A DNA stretch of 62,693 nt from Myxococcales bacterium (GCA_016720595.1 JADKKI010000047.1:1-62693), one strand, 5' to 3'; numbered from the stretch's first letter, positions 7,901 through 18,583 are shown. Notes: a model not told the origin generated them from the sequence alone. Numbers and translations are program-made.

Positions 7901-8800
7901 ATGTCTGCCGAGACCTCCCCTCGCACCGCTCGCGCGCGCACGCTCTGGCTGTTGTTCTGGGCTCTCGCGGTCGCCGCCGCGGGCGGATGTTCGAAGATGG
8001 CCTCCACGCAGCTGATAGAAGCGCGCGTGACGGCGGACCGGCTCCGGGCGACCTTCACCAAGGCCTCCGATGCATCGAACCGCGCCGTCATGGCCGACAC
8101 CGATGCGCTGTCGCAGACGTACGCGGATGAAGCAGTGGCCGCGGTGAAGGAGGTCGATCGGACGGTCGCCTCGCTGCGGCCGGTCCTGGACTCGCTGGGG
8201 TACACCGCAGAGTTGCGGAACCTCGACGAGTTCGTCGCAGCATTCGACCAGTACCGGACTCTCGACAAGGAGGTGCTCGCCCTCGCAGTCGAGAACACGA
8301 ACCTGAAGGCTCAGCGGCTGTCATTTGGCATCGTCCGCGACGAGGCTGACGCGACGATCGACGCGCTCGCCAAAGCGGTGCAGTCCGTCCCTGCCGCGGA
8401 GTCCGCGCGATTCGCCGCCGGAGCTGCCGCGGCGACGATTGCCGTACGTCAGATCCAGGTGCTCGAGGCGCCACACATCGCGGAGTCCAAGGACGACGCC
8501 ATGACCTCGCTCGAAGCGCAGATGGCATCGAACGAGCGAGCCGCGCGTGCGGCCATCGCGTCGCTATCGTCGCCGACCGGCGCACCCGCAACCGCCGCAG
8601 CCCTGGATCAAGCATCGAAGGCGTTCGATCGCTTCATCGCGCAGAACGCCGAGGTCGTCCGCCTGTCGCGCAAGAACACCAACGTGCGCTCCTTGGCCAT
8701 GGTCCTCGGCCCGAAGCCCGAGCGCATCGCCGCATGCGAAGGCGCGCTCGATCGCATGATCGCGGCCCTGGCGACGAGGACCACGGGCGGCACCCGCTAA
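7901..8800 (+). CDS. Lipoprotein with helical-bundle (chemoreceptor-like) domain
   Basis: A 299-residue protein. A charged N-terminus leads into one hydrophobic stretch ending AAAGGC, a lipobox with Cys near residue 29. The mature part is almost entirely helical with long heptad-like segments (TADRLRATF, LDEFVAAFDQY, LDKEVLALAVEN). This resembles the four-helix-bundle sensor domains of methyl-accepting chemotaxis proteins, but without membrane spans or a signalling domain. It could be a periplasmic sensor or scaffold subunit. It stands alone, and the 199 bp behind it up to the next gene hold nothing I can identify. Confidence 0.65.
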   Translation: MSAETSPRTARARTLWLLFWALAVAAAGGCSKMASTQLIEARVTADRLRATFTKASDASNRAVMADTDALSQTYADEAVAAVKEVDRTVASLRPVLDSLGYTAELRNLDEFVAAFDQYRTLDKEVLALAVENTNLKAQRLSFGIVRDEADATIDALAKAVQSVPAAESARFAAGAAAATIAVRQIQVLEAPHIAESKDDAMTSLEAQMASNERAARAAIASLSSPTGAPATAAALDQASKAFDRFIAQNAEVVRLSRKNTNVRSLAMVLGPKPERIAACEGALDRMIAALATRTTGGTR

Positions 8801-8999
8801 GCGCGCGCGGTTCCCTGGCGGTCCGAACCCTGGCGGGTGGCGAGCACCACCACTCCGGCGTGCTGGCCGTGAGCCACGGTCCTCGACCGGATCATGCGGC
8901 GGATCACGGTTTCGCGGCAGCCGCGGCTCCAGCGCCTCGGAAAACTCGACGGCAGCGCAGGGCTCGCTATGCTGAGGGAGAGGAGCATCGCCGCCCTGC

Positions 9000-9785
9000 A
9001 TGTCGCTGTCGTCAGACCAGATGCGAGCGTTCGAGGACGGCGGCTTCTTCGTGAAGCGCGCCCTGTTCCGGCAGGACGAGGTCGACGCGGCGCGCGCCGC
9101 GCTCGAGCGCCTGTACGCGACGGCGCAGACCCTGCACGCGACCGGCGAACATGATGGTGCCTTCTTCGCACTCAGCGTTCCCGCGAACGGTCCGAGCGTG
9201 GTGCAGCGCGTGGTGTGGGCCGGCGGCTCGGAGCCGGTGCTGTTGCGGCTCAGCGAGGATCCGCGCCTCGTCGCGCCGGCGCTCGAGCTGCTCGGCACCG
9301 AGCAGTGCGAGCAGCTGCTGTGCCAGGCGCATTACAAGATGCCCAACGACGGCGTCGCATTCGACTGGCACCAAGACATCCAGCATCGCGACAAGGGTGG
9401 CGATACCTGGCGAGACGTCACCGGGCGCGGCTCGTACGTGCAGACGATCCTGCTGATCGACGACATGACCGAGGAGAACGGCCCGCTCGAGTTCCTCCCC
9501 AGCCACACGCTCACGCTCGACGCAGCCGGACGCCTCCACGTCGGTGCGCCGATCGATGCATCGAGCGCGGTCGCCGTCACGGGGCGCGCAGGCGATGTGC
9601 TGTTCTTCGGTCCGTATGCCGTGCACGGCAGCACTCCGAACACGTCAGCGAAGCCGAGGCGCGTCCTGATCAACGGCTACGCCGCACCGGGGGCCAACAA
9701 GCGGTCGTACCCGGGCCGCGGTGCGTGTCGCGTGCTACCGCCACCGGGCATCGCCGCCGGCGCTCGACGCAGCACCGGCGCGTAG
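9000..9785 (+). CDS. Phytanoyl-CoA dioxygenase (PhyH) family protein
   Basis: A 261-residue Fe(II)/2-oxoglutarate-dependent dioxygenase. The jelly-roll core shows the metal-binding WHQD (His and Asp) near residue 123, and the distal His in AVHGSTPN near residue 208, followed by the Arg of KPRRVL that should bind 2-oxoglutarate. PhyH enzymes hydroxylate lipids or secondary metabolites; the substrate cannot be told. The N-terminal FEDGGFFVKRALF is typical for the family. The start ATG 9000 is preceded by GAGAGGAG 14 bases upstream, a longer spacing than ideal. The last 25 residues are less family-like and may be a variable tail. Confidence 0.8.
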   Translation: MSLSSDQMRAFEDGGFFVKRALFRQDEVDAARAALERLYATAQTLHATGEHDGAFFALSVPANGPSVVQRVVWAGGSEPVLLRLSEDPRLVAPALELLGTEQCEQLLCQAHYKMPNDGVAFDWHQDIQHRDKGGDTWRDVTGRGSYVQTILLIDDMTEENGPLEFLPSHTLTLDAAGRLHVGAPIDASSAVAVTGRAGDVLFFGPYAVHGSTPNTSAKPRRVLINGYAAPGANKRSYPGRGACRVLPPPGIAAGARRSTGA

Positions 9786-9791
9786 TCTCGG

Positions 9792-11492
9792 TCAGCGGCG
9801 GACTTCGAAGATCTTCATCGGCTTCTCTTTGCCCTTGAGCGCAGCGTCGGGGAGCGGCGTGAGTGGGAACCGCCCGCCGAGCTGGATCGCGGTCGCCTCC
9901 GACACGAGGATCTGGCCCCCGGCAGCGATGCCGCACAAGCGGGCGCTCGTGTTCACGGTGTCGCCGATCACGGTGTACGACAGCGACTTCGAGCTGCCGA
10001 CATATCCGGAGATCAGTGCGCCCGTGTGGATCCCGATGCCTGCCGCGAGCGGGACCGCACCGTACGTGGCGCGGTGCGCGTTGAGCTGGTCGAGGACCTC
10101 CAGCTGCTCGAGCGCGGATTGCACGCACCGGCTCGCATCGTCGGCGTGGTAGGCGGGAGCCCCCCAGAACGCCATGATGCCGTCGCCCATGAACTTATCG
10201 AGCGTGCCCTCGTGCTTGAAGATGCACTCGACCATGAGCTCGAAGTACTCGTTCAGCAGCTCGACCATCGCCTCGGCGGTCGTCGCCTCGCTCATCCGCG
10301 TGAACCCGCGCAGATCGCTGTTGAAGACGGTGGCGATCGGGACCTGGATGCCGCCCTTCTTGATATCGAGCTTGCCCGAGATCACCTGCTCGGCGACGTT
10401 GGGCGAGAGCAGCCGCGAGAATCGATCACGCGTCATGATCTCCTGCTGCACCTTGAGGCCGAGCAGCGTGTTGGAGATCAGCATGGCGACCTGATTGCCG
10501 ACAGCGGTGAGCAGCTCGAGATCCTTGGGCTTGAACGAGGCGATCTTCTCGGAATCGAGCCACAGCGCGCCGATCACCTCCTTCTCGTGGAGCAGCGGCA
10601 CGACGATCGCGCTGGTGATGCGGTTCAAGAACATCGACTTCCCGCCGCCACCAAAGTCTGACCCTGCATCGTGGGTCATGACCCCTGCCCGCTCGCGGGT
10701 GACATGCGCGAGGATCGTCGACGAGATGTTGATCGGCACGTTGGCCCCATCGCGACGACGGTGGGCCCGCGGCCTCAGCGTCCCGTCGTACTCCCTGAGC
10801 AGGATCACGCCGCGATCGGCATCCACGAACCGGAACAGGGCGACGAGGATCTTCGCCAGCAGCGCGTCGAGATCGCGCTCGAGGCCGATCTCCCGCAGCA
10901 GCTCCCACGTGATGCGCAGCCGCTCGTAGTCGAGGCGCAGCGCCGCGTTGTCGCGAACGGCCTCGTCGAACGGCAGGAACTCCTTGCTCTGCGCAGCCAC
11001 CTGCTGGCCGATCGAGTGCTTGGAGTTATCGACGTTGACGAGGTGATCGTGTGCCGGCACCTCGATCGCCTCGGCCGTGCGCTTCTTGACCATCCACTGC
11101 GGCGTGCCCTTGGTGAGCGGCGCTCCCGTTGCGGGATCGAAGTTCGCGACGAACGGGTGATGGATCACCCCAGGCGACGGCGGTGGGGGTGCGAAGTTGA
11201 ACGGGGTGGACCCATCGTCGAACTGGAGCGCGGTGTTCCCCAGCCGGATCTCGTCTCCGTGACCCAGGGCGCGGATGCCCGCGACGCGCTCGCCGTTGAC
11301 GTACGTGCCGTTCATGCTGCCGAGATCCCGGAGCACCATCACCGGCCCCTGCTGCTCGATGATGCAGTGCTCCTTGCTGACGATCGTGTCGAGGAGCTGG
11401 ATCGCGTTGGCCGGATGTCGCCCCACACCCTGGTGCGGTTGCAACTCGATCGACTGCCAGCCCTGGTCGGTGATGTAGACGATGCGAGCCAT
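9792..11492 (-). CDS. FHA-GAF-class III nucleotide cyclase
   Basis: A 566-residue cytoplasmic signalling protein. An FHA domain (residues 1-92) keeps its phosphothreonine-binding signature with GRHP, SKEH and GSMNGTYVNG. A GAF domain follows at about 215-365. The C-terminal class III cyclase (about 380-560) has both metal-binding Asp residues (NSDLRGFT near 392 and MGDGIMAFWG near 437) and the catalytic Asn/Arg pair in GDTVNTSARL, so it should make cAMP or cGMP. The domain order suggests that kinase-dependent phosphopeptides and a small ligand control cyclase output; two Ser/Thr kinases in the window could be partners, which is inference. The ATG at 11492 starts the FHA domain directly. Confidence 0.9.
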   Translation of the reverse strand: MARIVYITDQGWQSIELQPHQGVGRHPANAIQLLDTIVSKEHCIIEQQGPVMVLRDLGSMNGTYVNGERVAGIRALGHGDEIRLGNTALQFDDGSTPFNFAPPPPSPGVIHHPFVANFDPATGAPLTKGTPQWMVKKRTAEAIEVPAHDHLVNVDNSKHSIGQQVAAQSKEFLPFDEAVRDNAALRLDYERLRITWELLREIGLERDLDALLAKILVALFRFVDADRGVILLREYDGTLRPRAHRRRDGANVPINISSTILAHVTRERAGVMTHDAGSDFGGGGKSMFLNRITSAIVVPLLHEKEVIGALWLDSEKIASFKPKDLELLTAVGNQVAMLISNTLLGLKVQQEIMTRDRFSRLLSPNVAEQVISGKLDIKKGGIQVPIATVFNSDLRGFTRMSEATTAEAMVELLNEYFELMVECIFKHEGTLDKFMGDGIMAFWGAPAYHADDASRCVQSALEQLEVLDQLNAHRATYGAVPLAAGIGIHTGALISGYVGSSKSLSYTVIGDTVNTSARLCGIAAGGQILVSEATAIQLGGRFPLTPLPDAALKGKEKPMKIFEVRR

Positions 11493-11582
11493 GCCCACCC
11501 CGAGGGTATCGCGACTCCGTCCGAGCGCGTCGCCTCCGCGCCATGTCCTTCGCGCCCGCGGAGGTGGGACACTGCAGGTCAC

Positions 11583-11882
11583 GTGGCCACGCCCGCTCTC
11601 ATCGTCCAGGCTGTTCTCGGCGTCGGGATCGCCGCGGCGAACATGGTGTTCTGGTGGCTCGTCGTGCGGCGATGGCACGACAGGTTTCGCCTTCGGTGCG
11701 AGCGGCGGTACGGCGTGACGATCGGGCTAGGCGCGCGCGGTCACTGGCAAGTCAGCGGCGAGATCTCCCGGCTGCGGCGGTTTGCGATCGAGTGGCTGCA
11801 GCTGGTCTATTTCATGGGTGCGTTCGCGGTCTGGGGCATCTCGATCCTGCTCGGGGTCGGCCTGTTGTCGTTGCTCGGTTGA
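11583..11882 (+). CDS. Small two-span membrane protein
   Basis: A 99-residue protein with one hydrophobic helix at residues 6-26, a basic cytoplasmic or periplasmic loop rich in Arg (RRWHDRFRLRCERR), and a second helix at about 72-97. It is divergently arranged to the cyclase gene, sharing a roughly 90 bp intergenic region. The GTG start is preceded by GGAGGTG at an overlong 14 bp distance; ATG 11642 would leave only one span. No family recognised. Confidence 0.55.
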   Translation: MATPALIVQAVLGVGIAAANMVFWWLVVRRWHDRFRLRCERRYGVTIGLGARGHWQVSGEISRLRRFAIEWLQLVYFMGAFAVWGISILLGVGLLSLLG

Positions 11883-11947
11883 CCCAAGTGCTCGTCAGCA
11901 TGGGAACGTCCGCGGAACGATCAGCAGGTTCCAGGCGTTACTCTTTC

Positions 11948-13627
11948 ATGATGTTGCGGAGCCTGGTGACCCTGACCATGGTCGTGAGCGGAGCCGCGCT
12001 CGCGCACGCCGATGCCCCGATCGATCTGACGAGCGAGCTCAAGTCGATCGCCGCGAAGCTCGCTCCGCGCCCAGGGCGCAGCGCCAAGGTCACACCGCCG
12101 GCGTGCACCGTCCCCACCCCGGCCGAGCGCGCCGACGCGAAGCGACGCGCCCTCGCGTGGATCGACGCGCAGCACCCGGACGAGCGTGGCCCAGGGTCGG
12201 TCGGCCCCGATGATGCGGAGCTCGTGATCAACCTCGGGTGCAAGGACAGCACTGGCGCCGTGATCCTCGACCTCAGCCAGGACCGGGATCCCGCGAAGCC
12301 GGGGCCGAATGCCTTTGGCACCCGCCGCAACTACCTCATGCGGGTCTCGCCCAAGGCGGTCGACGTGCTCGCCGAGGACACCAGCACGCTGTCGCTCAAC
12401 TGGATGGAGTGGGCCGACGAGGGGCGGATCGCACTACTCGCGCAGGTCGACCTCGATGGTGATGGCGCGCTCGACATCGTGTACTCCGACCACGAGCACG
12501 AGGGCGGCTCGATCGACACGCAGGACCACGTCCACGTCCGCTACGCGACCGGCAAGGTCGCCCACAGCGGCATGGTCATCAACCTCGTCGACGCGACGGT
12601 CGTGGGGACCCAGCCGATCCTCGGCGGCCGGACCCGCGACGGCGCGCCGATCTACGCGTGCCTCCAGCGCGACCTTCACCTCGCCCCGTGCCCGGCATCG
12701 GCCCCGCTGCAGAAGGCGGCCGACCGGCTCGCGATCATCGAGCGCTACAGCCAGATCGACGCGAGCACCGTCCCCGATCGCGAGCTCCTCGCCCGGGAGC
12801 TCACCAGCCTCGGCATCACAGGCAAGCGCAAGGCGGCCCTCATCGCCGCCGCGGCCGAGACCACGCCGACCGATCGCGCGGCCCGCAAGGTCACCGCCTT
12901 CCTCGTCAAGACCAACCTCGTCGAGCCCGCGCCGATGCCGGAGGTGATCATCCAGAGCCACGCCGAGGGCCGCACGTATCTCGACGATCTCGCGACGAAG
13001 CTCGGCGACACACCGTGCGTGACCACGCCGTTGACCGCCGATGACACGGCCCGCGCTACCGCGTGGATCCGCAAGCAGGACGCGAAGGCAGCCGACATCC
13101 AGATCGCGCCCTCCACCTGCGGCCCGTACGTGTGGGTCGGCTGGTCCCCGCAGACCAATGACACCAAGCGCCGCGAGGTCATGCTCGGCCGCGACGGCAC
13201 CCGGCTCCTCGGCTTCGCGTTCGAGCAGGAGATGCCGCCGCAGCAGATGCTCGTGCACGCGGAGACATGGTTCACCCACGGCGGCACCGTCGTCGGCATC
13301 GCGCTGGGCGCTCAGAGCCTGTGGGTGATCGCAGATGGCAAGGTCGTGGCGCAGACCAAGGGAGCCGACCTCAAGTTCTACGCGTATGACGACCGCTGGA
13401 GCGAGACGAGCGGCGACGTCTTCGTCGATGGCGGGGTGCTGTGGCACGCCACACCGACCGGGCGCGAGCGTCTCGATCTCGCGCTCGTGCGCGACCACGA
13501 AGCGCGCCGCGCGGCGATCGCCCTGCTGTCGCAATCGCCGCCCACCAGTGGCGCAAAGTACATCGCTGCGCTCCAGCTCCTCGGAGCAGACAAGGCGTTG
13601 ATCGCCGAGGTCAAGAAGCTGCCGTAG
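11948..13627 (+). CDS. Exported protein with a single FG-GAP-like calcium loop
   Basis: A 559-residue protein with a standard signal peptide cut near ALAHADA (residue 24). Two similar halves can be seen: each begins with a Pro/Thr-rich segment followed by an ADDTARATAWI or AERADAKRRALAWI helix and then a beta-rich part, implying an internal duplication. The first half carries VDLDGDGALDIVYSD, a calcium-binding loop of the FG-GAP/dockerin kind. Two adjacent ATGs follow a TACTCT hexamer (11939-11944) by 3 and 6 nt. Likely periplasmic or surface-located; function unknown. Confidence 0.7.
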   Translation: MMLRSLVTLTMVVSGAALAHADAPIDLTSELKSIAAKLAPRPGRSAKVTPPACTVPTPAERADAKRRALAWIDAQHPDERGPGSVGPDDAELVINLGCKDSTGAVILDLSQDRDPAKPGPNAFGTRRNYLMRVSPKAVDVLAEDTSTLSLNWMEWADEGRIALLAQVDLDGDGALDIVYSDHEHEGGSIDTQDHVHVRYATGKVAHSGMVINLVDATVVGTQPILGGRTRDGAPIYACLQRDLHLAPCPASAPLQKAADRLAIIERYSQIDASTVPDRELLARELTSLGITGKRKAALIAAAAETTPTDRAARKVTAFLVKTNLVEPAPMPEVIIQSHAEGRTYLDDLATKLGDTPCVTTPLTADDTARATAWIRKQDAKAADIQIAPSTCGPYVWVGWSPQTNDTKRREVMLGRDGTRLLGFAFEQEMPPQQMLVHAETWFTHGGTVVGIALGAQSLWVIADGKVVAQTKGADLKFYAYDDRWSETSGDVFVDGGVLWHATPTGRERLDLALVRDHEARRAAIALLSQSPPTSGAKYIAALQLLGADKALIAEVKKLP

Positions 13628-13780
13628 GGCGGGTGCTACGCGAAGCAGATGTACTGAGTCGGGCGCAGTTCGGGGCGTGCCCTACCGGCTCGTCGGGCGC
13701 CTGTGCTCGATCTCATCGGGCGTATCCGCTCGGCCCCAGCGCCCTCCTTGGCCACCACGAGATCCGGACCGCTCCGAAGG

Positions 13781-13798
13781 CCTCCAGAGAGCTGGAGG
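13781..13798. other. Short perfect inverted repeat
   Basis: CCTCCAG, four bases, CTGGAGG. It lies in the 267 bp gap in front of the two-component cluster, about 100 bp upstream of GTG 13895. No T-tract follows, so an operator or mRNA hairpin is likelier than a terminator. Confidence 0.3.
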
Positions 13799-13894
13799 AG
13801 CGATGCAGACGTGTAGGCCTCCCTGGCGAGGAACCCCAAGCGGTTCGATCGCCCTGCGCGCGACCGCGGCACGGCGTTCGCACATAACGTCCCG

Positions 13895-15422
13895 GTGGGT
13901 GACGAATCAGTTTTGGTAACGACTCACGAGGCGTCGCCCCTGAGCATCCTCCTCGTCGAGGATGACGACGCCTGCGCCGACTTCGTGATCGACGCCTTCG
14001 CAGAATCGGTCGAGCGGGTCGTCGTGACCCGCGTGGTGCGGCTGCAGGAGGCGCTCCAGCGGCTCGCGACGCTCGCGATCGACGTCGTCCTCCTGGACCT
14101 CACGCTGCCTGACGCCTTCGACCTCCTGGGCGTCAAGGCGGTCCGCGCAGCCGCCCCCGATCTTGCCCTCGTGGTGCTGACCGGCTCCCTCGACGGTGCG
14201 TTGTGCGCCCGGGTGATCGCCGCAGGGGCAGATGACTATCTCCAGAAGGACCAGGTCGACACCAGTCTCCTCAGACGCAGCATCTGGTATGCGCGCGATC
14301 GTCGCGCCTGCCTCGACGACGGCGGCGTCTCCGGGACGAACCAACGACCGACGGAGCTCGAGCGCACGGGCGGGGCCGCCGAGCTCGACCACTCTCCGAG
14401 CATCGATGCGCTGATGGCGGCGATCGCCGCCGTCGCAGTGCCGACGCTCGCAGCATGGTGCGTCATCCAGATCCACGACGACGACGACCACGTCAGCCAC
14501 CACGCCCATGCCGGGGCCCCACCGAGCGACGCGGCCTCCAGCGCAGATCTCGCCGCGGTCGTCCAGAGTGCGCGATCGAGCCCGTTGGGTGGCGAGACGC
14601 TCGTCGTCCCCATCCTGGTGCGGGGCCAGCCCAGAGGCACCCTCCAGCTCGGACGCTCCGAGACCGCGCCGCCCTTCGGCGAGGACCATCTCGAGCTCGC
14701 GGTCGAGCTCGCGCGCCGAGCAGCCCTGACGTTCGAGAGCGCCCGCCTCTACCGGATGGCCCGCGCGACCATCGAACATCGCGACGTGTTTCGCTCGATC
14801 ACCTCGCAGGAGCTGCGCAAGCCGCTGTCCAAGCTCCAGATCTCCATCGATCGGATGCAGCGCACGGTAGGGCGCCCGACGTCCGCGAGACCACAGCCCG
14901 CGGTGGAGTCTTTCCTGCGGCTCGCCCGGTTCATCACCACGCTGGACACCGTCGCTGCAGGCAAGCTCGTCATCGAACTGCGCGAGATGGACCTCGCCGA
15001 GCTCGCCCACGAGGTCGTCCGCCGCCGCAGCAGCGAATCGTCGGTGAGCGTCAGCGTTGGCCTGGTGGTGAACAGTGACGCCTGGAGCGACGGGAAGCTG
15101 GGATCGCCTGCTCGTCGAGGAGGTGATGACCAACCTTCTCAACCACGCGGACAAGTACAGCAGCGGCAAGCCCATCGACCTCTCGATCATCACCGGGACC
15201 ACCGTCACGACGCTCTCCGTGTGCGACCACGGCACCGGGATCGCGGGTCACGACCTCGGGCGTGTGTTCGACAGGTTCGAGCTCCACGTGGCGCGCCAGA
15301 TCGTCGAAGCCCATGGCGGCTCCATCGACGTCGACAGCGAGCCAGGCCGCGGGTCGACCGTCACGGTGCGCCTTCCGCGCCAGCCCGCCGGAACACGCCC
15401 ACCTGCGGATGCACCGTCATGA
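13895..15422 (+). pseudogene. Degenerate hybrid: receiver - GAF - histidine kinase, frameshifted
   Basis: The N-terminal receiver domain looks intact (acidic pocket VEDDD, phospho-acceptor D68 in LLDLTLPD, switch Thr and a C-terminal Lys). A GAF-like part follows (about 160-285). The kinase part has three defects. The H-box reads SQELRKPL, with Gln305 where the phosphorylated His of SHELRTPL should be. Between about 15060 and 15095 the frame must shift by +1 to continue into the ATPase domain (GSWDRLLVEEVMTNLL). That domain then passes from VFDRFE directly to ARQIVEAHGGS, missing about 16 residues with the G2 box. As read, it cannot autophosphorylate. Its end overlaps nothing; the next gene starts 28 bp on. 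It may survive as a receiver-GAF adaptor, or the whole gene is decaying. Confidence 0.75.
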
Positions 15423-15449
15423 TCACCACGCCGACCCGAGGGAACCAAC

Positions 15450-17576
15450 ATGGAAGCACGTGAACCCAGCGCGAGGCTGACGGCAGACGATGATGGGCTG
15501 CTCGCCGCCATCGTCCACTCGTCCGACGACGCGGTCATCAGCAAGGATCTGTTCGGCAACATCACGAGCTGGAACGGCGCCGCGCATCGAATCTACGGGT
15601 ACGCGGCCGAGGAGGTCGTAGGCAAGCCGATCTCCTTGTTGAGCGATCAGGACCACCCCGACGAGATGGTCAGCATCCTCGAGAGGATCCGAGGCGGCGA
15701 GCGAGTGGAGCACTACGAGACGGTGCGCGTCCGGAAGAACGGCACGACGTGCGCCGTCTCCCTGACAGTCTCCCCCATCCTCGGCGTGAACGGCGCGATC
15801 ACAGGCGTCTCGACGATCGCTCGCGATGTCAGCGAGAGGCAGCGGCTGGAGAAGCGATTCGAGGGATTCCTGGAGACGGCGCCAGATGCCGTCGTGGTCG
15901 TTGGCCAGGACGGGCTGATCACGCTGGTCAATGCGCAGACCGAGAAGCTGTTCGGCTATGACCGAGGCCAGCTCCTCGGGAAGTCTGTCGAGATGCTGGT
16001 CCCGGCGCGATTCCGAGGCAACCACCCCGCTCACCGCGCGGACTACTTCCGAACACCGACGGCGCGCGTGCGAGACATGGGCGCGGGCGTGGAGCTATTT
16101 GGCCTGCATCGGGACGGAACGGAGTTTCCGGTCGAGATCAGCCTCACGCCGCTCGAGACCCCACACGGCTTTCTCGTCGCCACCACGATTCGCGACGTGA
16201 CCTCGCAAAAGCAGTCGTCGCAGTACGTCCGGAGCCTGATCGAAGCCAGCCTCGATCCGCTCGTCACGATCAGCCCCGAGGGGAAGATCACCGACGTCAA
16301 CGCCGCCACCGTCGACGTCACAGGCGTCGTCCGAGAGAAGCTGATCGGGACCGACTTCTCCGACTACTTCACCGAGCCCGACAAGGCCGGCGTCGGCTAC
16401 AAGCGGGTGTTCGAGCAGGGGTTCGTCACCGACTACCCGCTCACGATCCGCCACACCGACGGCAAGCTCACGAACGTGCTCTACAACGCGTCCGTGTACA
16501 AGGACGTCAGCGGGAAGGTGCTCGGCGTGTTCGCAGCGGCTCGTGACGTCACCTCGCAGCGGCAAGCGGAAGCAGCGCTGCTCAGGGCGGGAGCCCTGCA
16601 GAGCGCGATCTTCAACAGCGCCAACTTCTCGAGCATCGCCACCGACGCCAAAGGGGTCATCCAGATCTTCAACGTCGGCGCCGAGCGGATGCTGGGCTAT
16701 GCGGCCTCCGACGTGAAGAACATGATCACGCCGGCCGACATCTCCGATCCGCAGGAAGTGATCGCCCGCGCCAAGGCGCTCAGCGTCGAGCTAGGGACCG
16801 AGATCGCGCCTGGCTTCGAAGCCCTGGTGTTCAAGGCCTCGCGAGGGATCGAGGACATCTACGAACTGACCTACATCCGCAAGGACGGAAGCCGGTTCCC
16901 GGCGGTGGTCTCCGTGACGGCGCTTCGCGATGCGCAGGACGTCATCATCGGCTATCTGCTGATCGGCACGGACAACACCGCGCGCAAGCAGGCCGAGGAG
17001 GCCTTGCTCAAGGCAGGCGCGTTGCAGAGCGCGATCTTCAACAGCGCCAACTTCTCGAGCATCGCCACCGACGCCAAGGGCGTCATCCAGATCTTCAACG
17101 TCGGCGCCGAGCGAATGCTTGGCTATGCCGCCGCCGAGGTGATGAACAAGATCACGCCGGCCGACATCTCCGACCCGCACGAAGTGATCGCCCGCGCCAA
17201 GGCGCTGAGCGTCGAGCTCGGAACCTCGATCACCCCGGGATTCGAGGCCCTGGTGTTCAAGGCCTCGCGCGGGATCGAGGACATCTACGAGCTGACCTAC
17301 TTCCGCAAGGATGGCAGCCGCTTCCCCGCGGTGGTCTCCGTCACCGCCCTGCGCGACGGGCAGGACGCCATCATTGGCTACCTGTTGATCGGCACCGACA
17401 ACACCGCACGAAAGAAAGCCGAGGCCGAGGTCGCCGACCAGCGCACCAAGGAGCTCGATCGGCTCGCCGAGCTCGAACGATTCCAGAGGCTGACCATCGG
17501 CCGGGAGCTGAAGATGATCGACCTCAAACGGGAGATCCTCGAGCTCAAGCGACTCGTCCCCGCGGAGCCGACCTGA
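15450..17576 (+). CDS. Five-PAS sensor protein without output domain
   Basis: A 708-residue soluble protein with five PAS domains at about residues 15-130, 138-255, 262-378, 386-512 and 525-650, ending in a coiled coil (650-700). Each PAS ends in the usual RDV(T/S)xR or DNTARK linker helix. PAS4 and PAS5 are near-identical copies made by a 426 bp tandem duplication. There is no kinase, cyclase or DNA-binding domain, so it must act by binding a partner, most simply the histidine kinase encoded 20 bp downstream, whose own N-terminus is only coiled coil. The ATG at 15450 precedes PAS1 by 15 residues. Confidence 0.85.
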   Translation: MEAREPSARLTADDDGLLAAIVHSSDDAVISKDLFGNITSWNGAAHRIYGYAAEEVVGKPISLLSDQDHPDEMVSILERIRGGERVEHYETVRVRKNGTTCAVSLTVSPILGVNGAITGVSTIARDVSERQRLEKRFEGFLETAPDAVVVVGQDGLITLVNAQTEKLFGYDRGQLLGKSVEMLVPARFRGNHPAHRADYFRTPTARVRDMGAGVELFGLHRDGTEFPVEISLTPLETPHGFLVATTIRDVTSQKQSSQYVRSLIEASLDPLVTISPEGKITDVNAATVDVTGVVREKLIGTDFSDYFTEPDKAGVGYKRVFEQGFVTDYPLTIRHTDGKLTNVLYNASVYKDVSGKVLGVFAAARDVTSQRQAEAALLRAGALQSAIFNSANFSSIATDAKGVIQIFNVGAERMLGYAASDVKNMITPADISDPQEVIARAKALSVELGTEIAPGFEALVFKASRGIEDIYELTYIRKDGSRFPAVVSVTALRDAQDVIIGYLLIGTDNTARKQAEEALLKAGALQSAIFNSANFSSIATDAKGVIQIFNVGAERMLGYAAAEVMNKITPADISDPHEVIARAKALSVELGTSITPGFEALVFKASRGIEDIYELTYFRKDGSRFPAVVSVTALRDGQDAIIGYLLIGTDNTARKKAEAEVADQRTKELDRLAELERFQRLTIGRELKMIDLKREILELKRLVPAEPT
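16575..17430 (+). repeat. 426 bp tandem duplication of a PAS unit
   Basis: Positions 16575-17000 and 17001-17426 encode almost the same 142-residue unit, starting LL(R/K)AGALQSAIFNSANFSS and ending IIGYLLIGTDNTARK. The DNA differs mostly at third positions, so the duplication is not brand new or has been drifting under selection. Confidence 0.9.
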
Positions 17577-17596
17577 GCGCGGACGCCGCCCGCGCG

Positions 17597-18579
<983 letters not shown>

Positions 18580-18583
<4 letters not shown>

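Noticed and set aside
8801..8999. A short minus-strand frame ending near 8800 as a small gene
   Set aside because: No start with a ribosome-binding site or hexamer and no protein-like composition; treated as intergenic.
10671..11582. Long plus-strand extension in front of the small membrane protein
   Set aside because: It is antisense to the FHA and GAF domains of the cyclase; only the last 100 codons, outside that gene, look like protein.
13628..13894. Possible small RNA or riboswitch in front of the two-component cluster
   Set aside because: Only a 7 bp hairpin was found; no known riboswitch core or terminator is recognisable.
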